Assembly (NCBI GenBank): GCA_051000755.1
Contig: JBPCNZ010000143.1
Span: 5,596-69,595 of the forward strand
DNA from: JALZAH01 sp051000755
GTDB taxonomy: Bacteria > Actinomycetota > Acidimicrobiia > Acidimicrobiales > Palsa-688
Direction of reading: 5' to 3'
DNA: 64,000 nt
The notes beneath the pieces were generated by a model. The model was given only the letters and a program-made list of their open reading frames with translations, was not told where the DNA came from and searched no databases. This document shows positions 8,708 through 17,572 of this stretch, piece after piece. Every line of letters starts with the position of its first letter. The first letter of the stretch is position 1. A program made the translations under genes and the position numbers.

Positions 8708-10090
8708 TCAGGCGCCGCTCATGGCCACGTCGGCGACGGCCAGCGTGACCCCCGCCGCCGACGACGGCAAACGCTCGAGGTCATTGCCGATGGCCACGAT
8801 CTCCGACAGCATCCGCTGGATGGTGGAGGCGATGGTGATCTCGCGCACCGGTCCCGCCAGCTGGCCGTTACGGATCAGCACACCTTCGGCCCCGACCGAG
8901 AAGTCACCGCTGACCGGGTTGACTCCCGAGTGCAGACCGGACACCGATTGGACCAGCAACCCGTCCCCCACAGCAGCGAGCACCCCGTCGGCGTCGAGGT
9001 CTCCTGGGACCAGGGTCAGGGCCCGGGCGCCGGTGCCGGGCACGCTCTTGAACCCGGCCCGCACCGCCGATGCCGTCGATGTGGTCCCGGCCCGGCGGGC
9101 GGAGTAGGTGTTGTACAGGAACCCCTGCAGGACGCCGCCGTCGATGAGCCGGTTGCGACGGGTGGCCAAACCCTCGGCGTCGAAGGGGGTGGCCCCGTAG
9201 GCCTCCGGATCGGTCGGGTCGTCGACGAGCGTCAGTTGTGGCACGGACACGGCGGCGCCGACCCGGTCGGCGAAGAGGGACCGCCCCTTGCTCACCGCCT
9301 CGCCATCGAGGGTGCCGGCCAGGATCCCGAGGAAGGTGGCGGTGATGCGCGGTTCGAACACGACCGTCAGGTGGGCGGACGGCGGCTGGGTGGCCCCGAG
9401 CAGGCGGGTGGCGCGCTCGACGGCGTCGCCGACGGCCTTGCCGGCGTCGAGGTCGGCAGGGCTACGGCCCACGGTGTAGCCGCCGCCGGTCTGGGTCTCG
9501 GCCCCCTCCCCGGCGATGGCATAGGCCGACAGGTAGCAGGCGGTGCGCCGGGAGGACGAGACGATGCCGGTGCTTGTGGCCACCGCCGACTCGAAGGCCG
9601 CGTCGCCCCACTCGGCCGACTCCACCTGACGGATCCGCGGGTCGCCGGCCCGCACCGCCGCCTCCAGGTCCAGCGCCCGCGCCACTTTGTCGGTGGTCGG
9701 ATAACCGTCCAGGTCGTCACGCCACAGGTCGAGGTCGGCGGCGGCGACGCCGTCGGGCAGGGCCAGACCGACGAATTCGTCAGGGGATGCGAACCCGGCG
9801 TTGTCCCGGGCCTCGGCGACGGTCTCGGAGATGACGTCGGGGTCGAGGGACCCGGCATAGGCGAAACCCTGGCGGTTCCCCGAAACCACCCGGATGCCGA
9901 TGCCCGCCGAGGTGGCCGACGACAGCGACTCGACCTCGCCACCGAACACCCGGATCTCGGTGTCCCGGCCCCGGGCCACGAACGCCTCCACCTGCTCGCC
10001 ATCCCTTGCCCAACCCGCCACCCGGGCAGCCAGGTCCACCAGCGGCTCGTCGCCCGGGTCCGCTGCGCCGGAGCGTCCGGCCGAGCTCAT
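8708..10090 (-). CDS. tldE: TldE/PmbA metalloprotease subunit
   Basis: A 460-residue TldE (PmbA) homologue. In characterised systems TldE forms a heterodimer with TldD that cleaves unfolded or leader peptides, including those of ribosomal natural products; TldE lacks the metal site. Family landmarks include EAFVARGRDTEIRVFGGEVE near residue 35, GIGIRVVSGNRQGFAYAG near 65 and GVNPVSGDFSVGAEGV near the C-terminus. Its ATG overlaps the tldD stop (ATGA), so the two subunits are co-translated. No RiPP precursor is recognisable nearby. Confidence 0.93.
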   Translation of the reverse strand: MSSAGRSGAADPGDEPLVDLAARVAGWARDGEQVEAFVARGRDTEIRVFGGEVESLSSATSAGIGIRVVSGNRQGFAYAGSLDPDVISETVAEARDNAGFASPDEFVGLALPDGVAAADLDLWRDDLDGYPTTDKVARALDLEAAVRAGDPRIRQVESAEWGDAAFESAVATSTGIVSSSRRTACYLSAYAIAGEGAETQTGGGYTVGRSPADLDAGKAVGDAVERATRLLGATQPPSAHLTVVFEPRITATFLGILAGTLDGEAVSKGRSLFADRVGAAVSVPQLTLVDDPTDPEAYGATPFDAEGLATRRNRLIDGGVLQGFLYNTYSARRAGTTSTASAVRAGFKSVPGTGARALTLVPGDLDADGVLAAVGDGLLVQSVSGLHSGVNPVSGDFSVGAEGVLIRNGQLAGPVREITIASTIQRMLSEIVAIGNDLERLPSSAAGVTLAVADVAMSGA

Positions 10091-11478
10091 CGGGCGGTCC
10101 CGCCGACGGTCATGGCCGCCACCCGGAGCGTCGGCTGGCCGGTGCCCACCGGCACGCCCTGGCCCTGCTTGCCACAGGTCCCAGGCGAACCCATGGAGAA
10201 GTCGTTGCCGACAGCATCGATCTGCTCGAGCACCCGGGGGCCATTGCCGATCAGGTTGGCGTCGCGCAGCGGCTCGGTGATCCGTCCGTTCTCGATCAGG
10301 TAGGCCTCGGTCGTGCCGAAGACGAAGTCGCCGGTCGCGGTGTTGACCTGGCCTCCCCCAAGCTGGGCCACGTAGACGCCCGCCGGTGTCTGGGCCACGA
10401 TCTCATCGGGATCGTCGTCCCCGTTGCGCAGGAACGTGTTGGTCATGCGCACCATGGGCAGGTGCTGGTAGGTCTCCCGCCGCCCGTTGCCGCTGCTCTG
10501 GCGGCCCTCCTTGCGGGCCCGCAGCCAGTCCCACATGTAGTCGGTGAGGACACCGTCCTCGATCAGCACGTTGCTGCGGGTCGGGTAACCCTCGTCGTCG
10601 ATAGCCAGGGCGCCCCACTCGGGCCCCATCGTCCCGTCGTCGACCAGGGTGACGAGGGGGCTGGCCACCTGGGTGCCGACCCGGTGGGCGAAGACCGACG
10701 TGTCCTTGGCGATGTGGTCGGCCTCCAGGCCGTGCCCGCACGCCTCGTGAAACAGGATGCCCCCGCTCCCCGCCTTGATCACGACCGGAACCGTGCCCGA
10801 CGGAGCAGGGCGGGAGGCCAGCTTGAGCAGGGCCCGCTCGGCGGCGATCCGAGCCAGGTCGTCAATGGCATAGGTGTCGAACAACTCGAAGCCGACGGTC
10901 CGGCCGATGGACTCCCGGCCGGTCTGCATACCGGTGTCACCCAGGGCCACGCACGACACCGCGAAGCGGGTCTTGACCTGGTCGTCGCCGGCCAGCAGGC
11001 CGTCGCTGTTGGCCACCAGGATGCGCCTGCGGCTGTCGCCGTACACGGCACTGACCTGGCGGATGGCGCCCCCGACGGAGCGGGCCGCGTCGTTGGCCCG
11101 CTCCAGCAGCGCCACCTTGGTCGCCTTGCTCACCGTCTCGGGAGCCACCTCGACGGTGGTCGGCGAGGGGACGTCGACTCGTGACAGGCCTATCTCCCTG
11201 GTTCGCCCGTCGCCGCGCTGTGCCGCGGCGGCGGCCGCCGCGGCTGCCGTCGCCAGCCCGGACTCGGACAGGTCACTGGTGTGGGCGAAGCCGGTGGTAT
11301 CGCCGACGACGACCCGGATGCCGGCACCCCGGTCCCGGCCCGAGGAGATGTCCTCGACCCGACCGTCGTCGAGACGGGCTGCGCATCCACGCCGATCCTC
11401 GGCGAAGATCTCCGCGAAATCACCGCCGGTCCGTAGGGCATTACCGAGCACCCGCTGGATTACCGCTTCGTCGATCAC
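10087..11478 (-). CDS. tldD: TldD zinc metalloprotease subunit
   Basis: A 463-residue TldD homologue, the zinc-bearing partner of TldE. The HExxxH metal motif is in FHEACGHGLEADHI (about residue 240), followed by GYPTRSNVLIEDGVL and the C-terminal GNDFSMGSPGTCGKQGQGVP. The frame runs open to 12087 through the opposite-strand thioesterase gene, and an ATG exists at 11544. GTG 11478 is the better start because AAGGAG lies 5 nt upstream and the protein then has the family length. It is the first gene of the tldD-tldE unit. Confidence 0.93.
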   Translation of the reverse strand: MIDEAVIQRVLGNALRTGGDFAEIFAEDRRGCAARLDDGRVEDISSGRDRGAGIRVVVGDTTGFAHTSDLSESGLATAAAAAAAAAQRGDGRTREIGLSRVDVPSPTTVEVAPETVSKATKVALLERANDAARSVGGAIRQVSAVYGDSRRRILVANSDGLLAGDDQVKTRFAVSCVALGDTGMQTGRESIGRTVGFELFDTYAIDDLARIAAERALLKLASRPAPSGTVPVVIKAGSGGILFHEACGHGLEADHIAKDTSVFAHRVGTQVASPLVTLVDDGTMGPEWGALAIDDEGYPTRSNVLIEDGVLTDYMWDWLRARKEGRQSSGNGRRETYQHLPMVRMTNTFLRNGDDDPDEIVAQTPAGVYVAQLGGGQVNTATGDFVFGTTEAYLIENGRITEPLRDANLIGNGPRVLEQIDAVGNDFSMGSPGTCGKQGQGVPVGTGQPTLRVAAMTVGGTAR

Positions 11479-11543
11479 AGGATCTCCTTCGAGCTCGGCA
11501 CTGACCGTCAGGGTCACATTGGCTGGAGTCGAGGGTACCGGCA

Positions 11544-11549
11544 TACCGT
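11544..11549 (+). promoter_or_regulatory. -10 hexamer of leaderless-type thioesterase promoter
   Basis: TACCGT, 7 nt (CTGGTTC), then GTG 11557. Confidence 0.5.
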
Positions 11550-11556
11550 CTGGTTC

Positions 11557-11934
11557 GTGCCCGCCAAGCTCGCCGCCCAGGCTGTCGTGGAACTTGTCGT
11601 CAGCACCGACGACACGGCCGCCTCCCTCCGGTCCGGGGATGTGGACGTTCTGGCCACCCCTCGGCTGATCGCGCTGTGCGAACAAGCCGCCGCCAAGGCC
11701 ATCGCCGCCCGGCTCGGCGCGGGCCAGACCTCGGTCGGCGCCCGGGTCGAGCTGTCCCACGTGGCCCCCGTGGCTGTCGGTTCCACCGTGCGGGCCACGG
11801 CGACGCTCGAACGGGTGGAGGGCCACCGGTTCAGCTTCGCCGTGACGGTCACCGATCGTTGCGGGCTGGTAGCGGCAGGAAAGGTGCTGCGGGTGATCGT
11901 CGATCGCCAGCAGTTCACCGACCGAGCCCGGTGA
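11557..11934 (+). CDS. Hotdog-fold thioesterase-family protein
   Basis: A 125-residue single-domain protein resembling the fluoroacetyl-CoA thioesterase-like hotdog family. Landmarks are VLATPRLIALCEQAAAKAI, TSVGARVELSHVAPVAVGST and a C-terminal strand GLVAAGKVLRVIVD. These proteins hydrolyse or bind short acyl-CoAs; the substrate is not predictable. It starts at GTG, divergent from tldD with 78 bp between starts, and is expected to be leaderless. Confidence 0.75.
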   Translation: MPAKLAAQAVVELVVSTDDTAASLRSGDVDVLATPRLIALCEQAAAKAIAARLGAGQTSVGARVELSHVAPVAVGSTVRATATLERVEGHRFSFAVTVTDRCGLVAAGKVLRVIVDRQQFTDRAR

Positions 11935-12016
11935 GGGGCAGCCTCCGTCGCTCGCCGGTGGCGTTCCCTCGGCGGACCCGGTCGCCACCGCGGTCGCCAC
12001 CGCGATCGGCACCGGG

Positions 12017-12811
12017 GTGAGCGCGCCCGCGCAACCGGAGGCCGAGACCCGGGTGCTGCGCCCGCTGCGCTGGTGGCGGGAGATCATCCTGATCGCCGTG
12101 TACTACCTGCTCTACAGCCTGGTTCGCGACATCAACGGGGCCAACAAGGAGGAGGTCAGCCAAGCGACCCACAACGCCGACCGGGTGATCTCCCTCGAGC
12201 GCCACCTGCATGTGTTTCGCGAAGCCAGCGTGCAACACCGGTTCATCGACCATCGGATCTTCATCGAGTTGTGGGACGGCTATTACGGAAGTGTGCACTT
12301 CGTGGCCGTGATCGCCGTGCTGCTGGTGCTGTTCTTCCGGTTCCCCGAGCGCTACCGGTTGTGGCGCAACACGCTGGCCATCGCCACCGGCTTGGCCCTG
12401 ATCGGCTTCGCCCTCTTCCCCCTGTTGCCGCCCCGGCTGTTGGGGGCGCCGTTCGGATTCGTCGACACGCTCGACACCATCGGCGGGCTGTGGAACTTCG
12501 ACAACGACACCGTCAGCAGCGTCTCCAACCTGTACGCGGCCATGCCCAGCCTCCACACCGCGTGGTCCACCTGGTGCACCGTGGCCCTGATCCCGGTCGT
12601 CCGGACCCGGTGGGCCCGAGGCCTCCTTCTGCTCTATCCGGTAGCCACGGTCTTCTGCATCATTGTGACCGCCAACCACTACTTCGTCGACGCCGCCGGC
12701 GGCCTGGTGGTCCTCGGTGCCTCCTACCTGGTGGCCCGCCGGGTAACCCCCTGGACCGGCTGCATCCGGGCCCGTCGAAAAGGGGCCGGCATGACGGCCG
12801 CCACCCCCTGA
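12017..12811 (+). CDS. PAP2-superfamily membrane phosphatase (Aur1/IPC-synthase-like)
   Basis: A 264-residue integral membrane protein of the PAP2_3 type, related to inositol phosphorylceramide synthases. Visible motifs are AAMPSLHTAWS (about residue 175) and TANHYFVDAAGG (about residue 215), which supply the two catalytic His. About five or six membrane helices surround them. Such enzymes dephosphorylate or transfer head groups of lipid phosphates. It sits just upstream of the isoprenoid genes, so a polyprenyl phosphate substrate is possible but unproven. The GTG start has no strong SD. Confidence 0.8.
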   Translation: MSAPAQPEAETRVLRPLRWWREIILIAVYYLLYSLVRDINGANKEEVSQATHNADRVISLERHLHVFREASVQHRFIDHRIFIELWDGYYGSVHFVAVIAVLLVLFFRFPERYRLWRNTLAIATGLALIGFALFPLLPPRLLGAPFGFVDTLDTIGGLWNFDNDTVSSVSNLYAAMPSLHTAWSTWCTVALIPVVRTRWARGLLLLYPVATVFCIIVTANHYFVDAAGGLVVLGASYLVARRVTPWTGCIRARRKGAGMTAATP

Positions 12812-12869
12812 GAGCCTGACCGGGGCGGACGCCGACGGAGCCAAGAACAACTAGATCTCCCACCTCGTT

Positions 12870-12875
12870 TACGCT
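12870..12875 (+). promoter_or_regulatory. -10 hexamer of leaderless-type crtE promoter
   Basis: TACGCT, 10 nt, then ATG 12886. Confidence 0.45.
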
Positions 12876-12885
12876 CTGGGTGACC

Positions 12886-13962
12886 ATGACCACGTCCCTG
12901 CCGGTTGCCGCCCCGCCCTCTCTGGGTGACATCGCCGCTCGGGTAGACGAGCGAATCGCCCAGACCCTCGATCCCGACGCTCGCCGCTGGGCAGGCGTCG
13001 ACGCCGACCTGGCCGCCCCCCTGGCCGCCCTGCGGTCCCTCGTGCTGTCCGGAGGCAAGCGCCTCCGCCCCGCCTTCTGCTACTGGGCATTCGTCGGCAT
13101 GGGCGGCGACCCCGACGCTGCGGCGGTGACCGACGCCGGTTGCGCCCTCGAACTGCTCCACACCTTCGCGCTCATCCACGACGACGTGATGGACGCATCG
13201 GCCCGGCGCCACGGTGTGGAGACCGTCCACGTCTCCTTCGCCCGCCGCCACCGACAGCTCGCATGGCACGGTGACCCGGCCCGCTTCGGTGACAGCGTGG
13301 CCATCCTGGTCGGCGATCTGGCCTTCGTGTACGCCGACCGGTTCCTGGCCGGCGCACCCCGCAAGGCGCTCGACGTGTGGAACGAGCTGCGCCTCGAGGT
13401 GAACATCGGCCAGTACCTCGACACCAACGGGACGGCCGCCCGGCGGGCCGACCCGGACCTGGCCCGGCGCATTTGTCGGTACAAGTCCGGCAAGTACACC
13501 ATCGAGCGGCCCCTCCACCTGGGCGCGGCCCTGGCCGCCCCGGAGCGCATCGACGAGGTCATCGCCGCCCTGTCGGCCTACGGCGACCCCCTCGGTGAGG
13601 CCTTCCAGCTGAAAGACGACATGCTCGGCGTGTTCGGCGACCCCTCGGTGACGGGCAAGCCGGTCGGCGAGGACCTCCGTGAGGGCAAGCCCACCCTGCT
13701 CCACGCTCTGGCCACCCGCCATGCCACCAACTCCGATCGCGACCTGCTCGACGACCGTTTCGGGGCCGCCGACCTCACGACCGGCGAGGTGGTCCAGATC
13801 CAGGAGATCTTCCGCCGTACCGGTGCGGCCGCGGCGGTCGCCGACACCATCGAACGGCTGGTCGACAAGGCCCTGGATGCCGCCGAATGCCTGCCGCTCA
13901 GCCCCGACGCCGTCCATGCTCTCATCGAGCTGGCCCGATTCGTCGCCGGGCGCGACCACTGA
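12886..13962 (+). CDS. crtE: Geranylgeranyl diphosphate synthase-type polyprenyl synthetase
   Basis: A 358-residue trans-prenyltransferase that condenses IPP units onto allylic diphosphates, here most likely to make GGPP for carotenoids. The first Asp-rich motif is HDDVMDASARRHG (about residue 105), the lysine/arginine motif is GGKRLRPAF, and the second Asp motif is LKDDMLGVFGD, the DDxxG form common in actinobacteria. GTG 12880 would add two residues. It is the first gene of crtE-crtI-crtB, with only 4 bp before crtI, so the three are one transcript. Confidence 0.93.
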   Translation: MTTSLPVAAPPSLGDIAARVDERIAQTLDPDARRWAGVDADLAAPLAALRSLVLSGGKRLRPAFCYWAFVGMGGDPDAAAVTDAGCALELLHTFALIHDDVMDASARRHGVETVHVSFARRHRQLAWHGDPARFGDSVAILVGDLAFVYADRFLAGAPRKALDVWNELRLEVNIGQYLDTNGTAARRADPDLARRICRYKSGKYTIERPLHLGAALAAPERIDEVIAALSAYGDPLGEAFQLKDDMLGVFGDPSVTGKPVGEDLREGKPTLLHALATRHATNSDRDLLDDRFGAADLTTGEVVQIQEIFRRTGAAAAVADTIERLVDKALDAAECLPLSPDAVHALIELARFVAGRDH

Positions 13963-13966
13963 TCGC

Positions 13967-15460
13967 ATGCGGGTCATCGTCATCGGCGCCGGTCTCGGCG
14001 GTCTGGCCGCGGCCTGCCATCTGAGCGGGCGCGGTCACCAGGTCACCGTCGTCGAGCGGGGCGACGTGCCGGGAGGCCGGGCCGGCCTGTGGCAGTCGGA
14101 GGGCTACTCCATCGACACCGGCCCGAGCGTGCTGACCATGACCGGGCTGCTGGCCGACACCTTCGCCGCCGCCGGAGCGTCACTGACCGACCACCTCCGG
14201 TTGCGACCGGTGGACCCCATGTACCGGGCCTGTTTCGCCGATGACGAGCCGATCGCGGTGCGCCACGGTCGTGCCGCCATGACCGAGGAGATCCACCGGA
14301 CGTGCGGCGCGGGGGAGGCCGCCGGCTTCGAACGGTTCTGTACGTGGCTGGAGAAGCTCTACAACCTTGAGCAGCCCAACTTCATCGAGCGGAACTTCGA
14401 CGGTCCCCTGGACCTGGCCCGACCTCTGGGACCGGCGCTCAACCTGGTGCGCCTGGGAGCGTTCCGCCGGTTGGCTTCGGTGGTCAACAGCTACTTCAAG
14501 GACCACCGCCTGCAGAAGCTGTTCAGCTTCCAGTCCCTCTACGCCGGCCTGTCCCCCTTCGACGCCCTGGCCATCTACTGCATCATCACCTACATGGACA
14601 CGATCGAGGGTGTGTGGTTCCCCGACGGGGGGATGCACGCCGTCGCCCGGGGCCTCGCCGACGCCGTCGTCAAGGCCGGCGCCGACATCGTCTACCGCGC
14701 CCCGGTCGAGCGCATCGTGCGCCGGACGGGAACGAGTGGCCCGGTCACCGGGGTGCGCCTCGAGGACGGCACGTTCCTCGGGGCCGACTCGGTCGTGGCC
14801 AACCCCGACGTCCCGGCCGTGTACCGCGAGCTGCTCCCTGAGGTCCGCATGCCGCGTGTCGCTCGACGTGGGGAATATTCGCCCTCCTGTGCCCTATGGC
14901 TGGCGGGGGTGCGGGGACCCCTTCCGGCCGACGTCGGACATCACAACATCCATTTCGGCGGGGATTGGAAAGGATCGTTCGACGCCCTGCTGCACACCGG
15001 CACCCGACAGCCCGATCCCGCCATCCTGGTGTGCTGCCCGACCGTCGGTGACCCGGGCCTGGCCCCGCCGGGAGGCCACGTCATCTACGCCCTCGAACCG
15101 GTGCCCAACCTCGACGGCAAGCTCGATTGGACGGTGGAACGTGACCGGATCCGGTCCACCCTGATCGAGCGCCTCTCTACGCTGGGCTACCCCGTCGACG
15201 ACGTGGTCACCGAGCGGTTCATCGATCCGGCCGACTGGGAGGCCCAGGGCATGGAACGCGGCACCCCCTTCGCCCTCTCCCACCGCTTCTTTCAGACCGG
15301 GCCGTGGCGGCCCCCGAACCGGGACCGCCGGGTACCGGGGCTAGTGCTGGTCGGCTCGGGTACGGTGCCGGGTGTCAGCGTGCCCATGGTCCTGGTGTCG
15401 GGTCGACTGGCCGCCGACCGGGTCGACGAGCTGGCCGGACGCCGCCCGTTGCCCCGGTGA
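13967..15460 (+). CDS. crtI: Phytoene desaturase
   Basis: A 497-residue CrtI-type FAD-dependent desaturase that converts phytoene to lycopene. The N-terminus MRVIVIGAGLGGLAAACHL is the dinucleotide-binding fold; GYSIDTGPSVLTM, SFQSLYAGLSPFDALAIY and a C-terminal GSGTVPGVSVPMVLVSGR are family signatures. The frame is open much further upstream inside crtE, but ATG 13967 gives the canonical N-terminus. The stop overlaps the crtB start (GTGA). Confidence 0.95.
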   Translation: MRVIVIGAGLGGLAAACHLSGRGHQVTVVERGDVPGGRAGLWQSEGYSIDTGPSVLTMTGLLADTFAAAGASLTDHLRLRPVDPMYRACFADDEPIAVRHGRAAMTEEIHRTCGAGEAAGFERFCTWLEKLYNLEQPNFIERNFDGPLDLARPLGPALNLVRLGAFRRLASVVNSYFKDHRLQKLFSFQSLYAGLSPFDALAIYCIITYMDTIEGVWFPDGGMHAVARGLADAVVKAGADIVYRAPVERIVRRTGTSGPVTGVRLEDGTFLGADSVVANPDVPAVYRELLPEVRMPRVARRGEYSPSCALWLAGVRGPLPADVGHHNIHFGGDWKGSFDALLHTGTRQPDPAILVCCPTVGDPGLAPPGGHVIYALEPVPNLDGKLDWTVERDRIRSTLIERLSTLGYPVDDVVTERFIDPADWEAQGMERGTPFALSHRFFQTGPWRPPNRDRRVPGLVLVGSGTVPGVSVPMVLVSGRLAADRVDELAGRRPLPR

Positions 15461-16320
15461 CCACGGGCCCCACGCTGGAAGAGAGCTACCGGCGGTGCCG
15501 GGAGCTCAACCGTCGCCACGGGACCACCTATTACTGGTCGACCTTCCTGCTCCCTGCGGTCAAGCGCCACCACGTCCACGCCCTCTACGGGTTCTGCCGC
15601 TATGCCGACGACATCGTGGACGACCTGGGACCGGCATCGGTCGAGGCCCGAGCGGCGGCCCTCGCCGATTTTGGGGACCGGTTCTTCGCCGACCTGAAAG
15701 AGGGGCGGTCGACCGACCCCGTCCTCAAGGCGGTCGTCCACACCACCCGGGCCTTCGACATCGACCCCAACTGCTTCCGTCGCTTCCTGCGGTCGATGAC
15801 CATGGACCTGACCGTCGACCGCTACGACACCTTCGACGATCTCCTCGGCTACATGGACGGCTCGGCGGCGGTCATCGGGGAGATGATGCTGCCCATCCTC
15901 GAACCGGACGACCTGGCGGTCGCCACCGGACCGGCCCGGGACCTGGGCATCGCCTTCCAGGTCACCAACTTCCTACGGGACGTGGCCGAGGACCTCGACC
16001 GGGGCCGCGTCTACCTGCCCCAGGACGACATCGACCATTTCGGGGCGGCACCGGCGATGGCCGGGCGCCGGGTAACACCGGAATGGGTCGAGCTCATGCG
16101 CTTCGAGATCGACCGGACCCGCGCCTACTACCGCTCGGCGGAGACGGGGATCGACCTGCTCCCCGCCCTGTCGGGGCGTTGCATCGCCGGCGCCCACCGT
16201 CTCTACGGGGGGATCCTGGAGCGGATCGAGTCCGCCGGCTATGACGTGTTCACCCAGCGGGTCCGGGTCCCCCTGGCCCGGAAGCTGGCGGTGGTCGGCC
16301 GAGCAACTCTCGCCCGTTGA
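15457..16320 (+). CDS. crtB: Phytoene synthase
   Basis: A 287-residue squalene/phytoene synthase-family enzyme joining two GGPP molecules. The two Asp-rich motifs are YADDIVDDLG (about residue 48) and NFLRDVAEDLDRGRVYLP (about 170). Start GTG 15457 overlaps the crtI stop by 4 nt, and the N-terminus TTGPTLEESYRRCRELNRRH is typical. It is last in the forward crt operon and converges on crtZ. Confidence 0.95.
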   Translation: MTTGPTLEESYRRCRELNRRHGTTYYWSTFLLPAVKRHHVHALYGFCRYADDIVDDLGPASVEARAAALADFGDRFFADLKEGRSTDPVLKAVVHTTRAFDIDPNCFRRFLRSMTMDLTVDRYDTFDDLLGYMDGSAAVIGEMMLPILEPDDLAVATGPARDLGIAFQVTNFLRDVAEDLDRGRVYLPQDDIDHFGAAPAMAGRRVTPEWVELMRFEIDRTRAYYRSAETGIDLLPALSGRCIAGAHRLYGGILERIESAGYDVFTQRVRVPLARKLAVVGRATLAR

Positions 16321-16343
16321 GACCGGGGCTGGCTGCCCGGCGG

Positions 16344-16835
16344 CTAGCCCTGGGAGAGCGCCAGGGCCCGGGCCCGGAGCTCCCGGGGGACGATCGGGCA
16401 CAGCATGCCGTAGGGCTCCCCCCCGTAGCGGTGGTGCAGGGCGTGGGCATCGCGCAGACGCTCCAGCGGCGGAATGGTCGGCAGGCGGACGAAGCGACCG
16501 TGGATGTAGAGGTCGTGCACGGCGGCGTACGCCGCCCCGTAGGCGGTCACCCCCACGCCGACGGGCAGGAGCAGGTGGGCGCGGGGCTGGGCCGTCGCCA
16601 TGGCCATGGCCCCCATGGTGGCCGCCGCGAACATCACCGGGAACCAGTCGTTGGCCTCCACCTGGGCGGCACGGGACGGCCGCACCGCCGAGGACGGCGC
16701 CGAGCGGCGGGCCCGGTGGTGGGAACGGTGCAGCGTCCAGCCCAGACCGTGCATCACCCAGCGGTGAGCGGCATAGGTGACCGGCTCCATCACGATGAAC
16801 GCCACCACGCCGGCGACCAGGTCCTCGATCGACAT
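16344..16835 (-). CDS. crtZ: Beta-carotene hydroxylase
   Basis: A 163-residue membrane di-iron hydroxylase of the CrtZ family that would convert beta-carotene to zeaxanthin. Four His clusters bind iron: HRWVMH, HRSHH, HDLYIH and HALHH. A fatty-acid/sterol hydroxylase is the alternative, but length, motif spacing and position among crt genes favour CrtZ. It starts at ATG 16835, 7 nt after TACGAT, and is 28 bp downstream of crtYd on the same strand. Confidence 0.9.
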   Translation of the reverse strand: MSIEDLVAGVVAFIVMEPVTYAAHRWVMHGLGWTLHRSHHRARRSAPSSAVRPSRAAQVEANDWFPVMFAAATMGAMAMATAQPRAHLLLPVGVGVTAYGAAYAAVHDLYIHGRFVRLPTIPPLERLRDAHALHHRYGGEPYGMLCPIVPRELRARALALSQG

Positions 16836-16842
16836 CGACTCG

Positions 16843-16848
16843 ATCGTA
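16843..16848 (-). promoter_or_regulatory. -10 hexamer of leaderless-type crtZ promoter
   Basis: TACGAT on the minus strand, 7 nt (CGAGTCG), then ATG 16835. Confidence 0.5.
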
Positions 16849-16863
16849 CCCAGGGACCTGGGC

Positions 16864-17172
16864 CTATCTGGTGCGAGCTGGTCGGGCCCTCACCCACACC
16901 AGGAGCACCAGCGTGACCAGGGCGAAACCGTAGGCAAAGTCCTCGATGGGGATGTCCCAGGGGAAGCGAACGCCGGAGAACTCTTTCGGGTTGTAGATCA
17001 CCACCGGCGCCGACAGCTTCGTCAACCACCCGTCGACGGGGATCTGGAACCCCCAGGTGATAACCAGGGTCACCCAGTAGGCGGGGCGCCGGAACAGCCC
17101 CGTGCGCAACCACAGGGCCTCCAGGGCGATGACGGCGGCGGCGGCCACCAGAGCCCAGACGGTGTACATCAT
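16864..17172 (-). CDS. crtYd: Lycopene cyclase subunit CrtYd
   Basis: A 102-residue small membrane protein with a lycopene cyclase domain, one half of the heterodimeric beta-cyclase known from corynebacteria and mycobacteria. The motif DIPIEDFAYGF matches the conserved PxEE/D cyclase signature and three hydrophobic helices are apparent. ATG 17172 overlaps the crtYc stop (ATGA); the open frame upstream is another reading frame of crtYc. With CrtYc it should close both ends of lycopene. Confidence 0.9.
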   Translation of the reverse strand: MMYTVWALVAAAAVIALEALWLRTGLFRRPAYWVTLVITWGFQIPVDGWLTKLSAPVVIYNPKEFSGVRFPWDIPIEDFAYGFALVTLVLLVWVRARPARTR

Positions 17173-17513
17173 GGCTCCACCATCGGGGCCCGGAGCCGGC
17201 GCAGCCTGGTCAACATCGTGGTCACCACCTCGTAGGTCAGGAGGGCACAGATGGGGATGACCAGGAAGAACACCACTTCCTCCACCGGCAGCCCCCCCGG
17301 CAGGTCCCAGCCGGTGGTGTAGCGATGGCTGTAGCTCCAATGGTGATGAGCGATGGCGGCGACGTCCCACAGCGAGAAGATGACCGCAGGACCGATGAGG
17401 GCGCGCAGCAGGCGGCGGGGCCGACGCCACACCCGGGCTCCCAGCACGATCTCGAGCGGGGCGGTGAGCACCACGCAGCCGGCCATGACCAACAGGTACT
17501 GGTACCGATCCAC
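17169..17513 (-). CDS. crtYc: Lycopene cyclase subunit CrtYc
   Basis: A 114-residue membrane protein, partner of CrtYd. Conserved features are the first helix with LEIVLG, FSLWDVAAIAHHHWSYS and GLPVEEVVFFLVIP, the second being the family PxEE motif. GTG 17513 follows TAGGGT by 8 nt. It is first in the crtYc-crtYd pair and divergent from dxs. Confidence 0.9.
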   Translation of the reverse strand: MDRYQYLLVMAGCVVLTAPLEIVLGARVWRRPRRLLRALIGPAVIFSLWDVAAIAHHHWSYSHRYTTGWDLPGGLPVEEVVFFLVIPICALLTYEVVTTMLTRLRRLRAPMVEP

Positions 17514-17521
17514 GGGGCGTC

Positions 17522-17527
17522 ACCCTA
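17522..17527 (-). promoter_or_regulatory. -10 hexamer of leaderless-type crtYc promoter
   Basis: TAGGGT on the minus strand, 8 nt (GACGCCCC), then GTG 17513. Confidence 0.5.
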
Positions 17528-17560
17528 CGGCCGCGGTGCTCCGTCCGGGCCAGCAGGCGG

Positions 17561-17566
17561 TACGTT
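17561..17566 (+). promoter_or_regulatory. -10 hexamer of leaderless-type dxs promoter
   Basis: TACGTT, 6 nt (GAAGGG), then ATG 17573. The GGG is too close to the ATG to act as a normal SD. Confidence 0.5.
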
Positions 17567-17572
17567 GAAGGG

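Noticed and set aside
11479..12087. Upstream extension of tldD
   Set aside because: Antisense to the thioesterase gene; GTG 11478 has an ideal SD and gives the family length.
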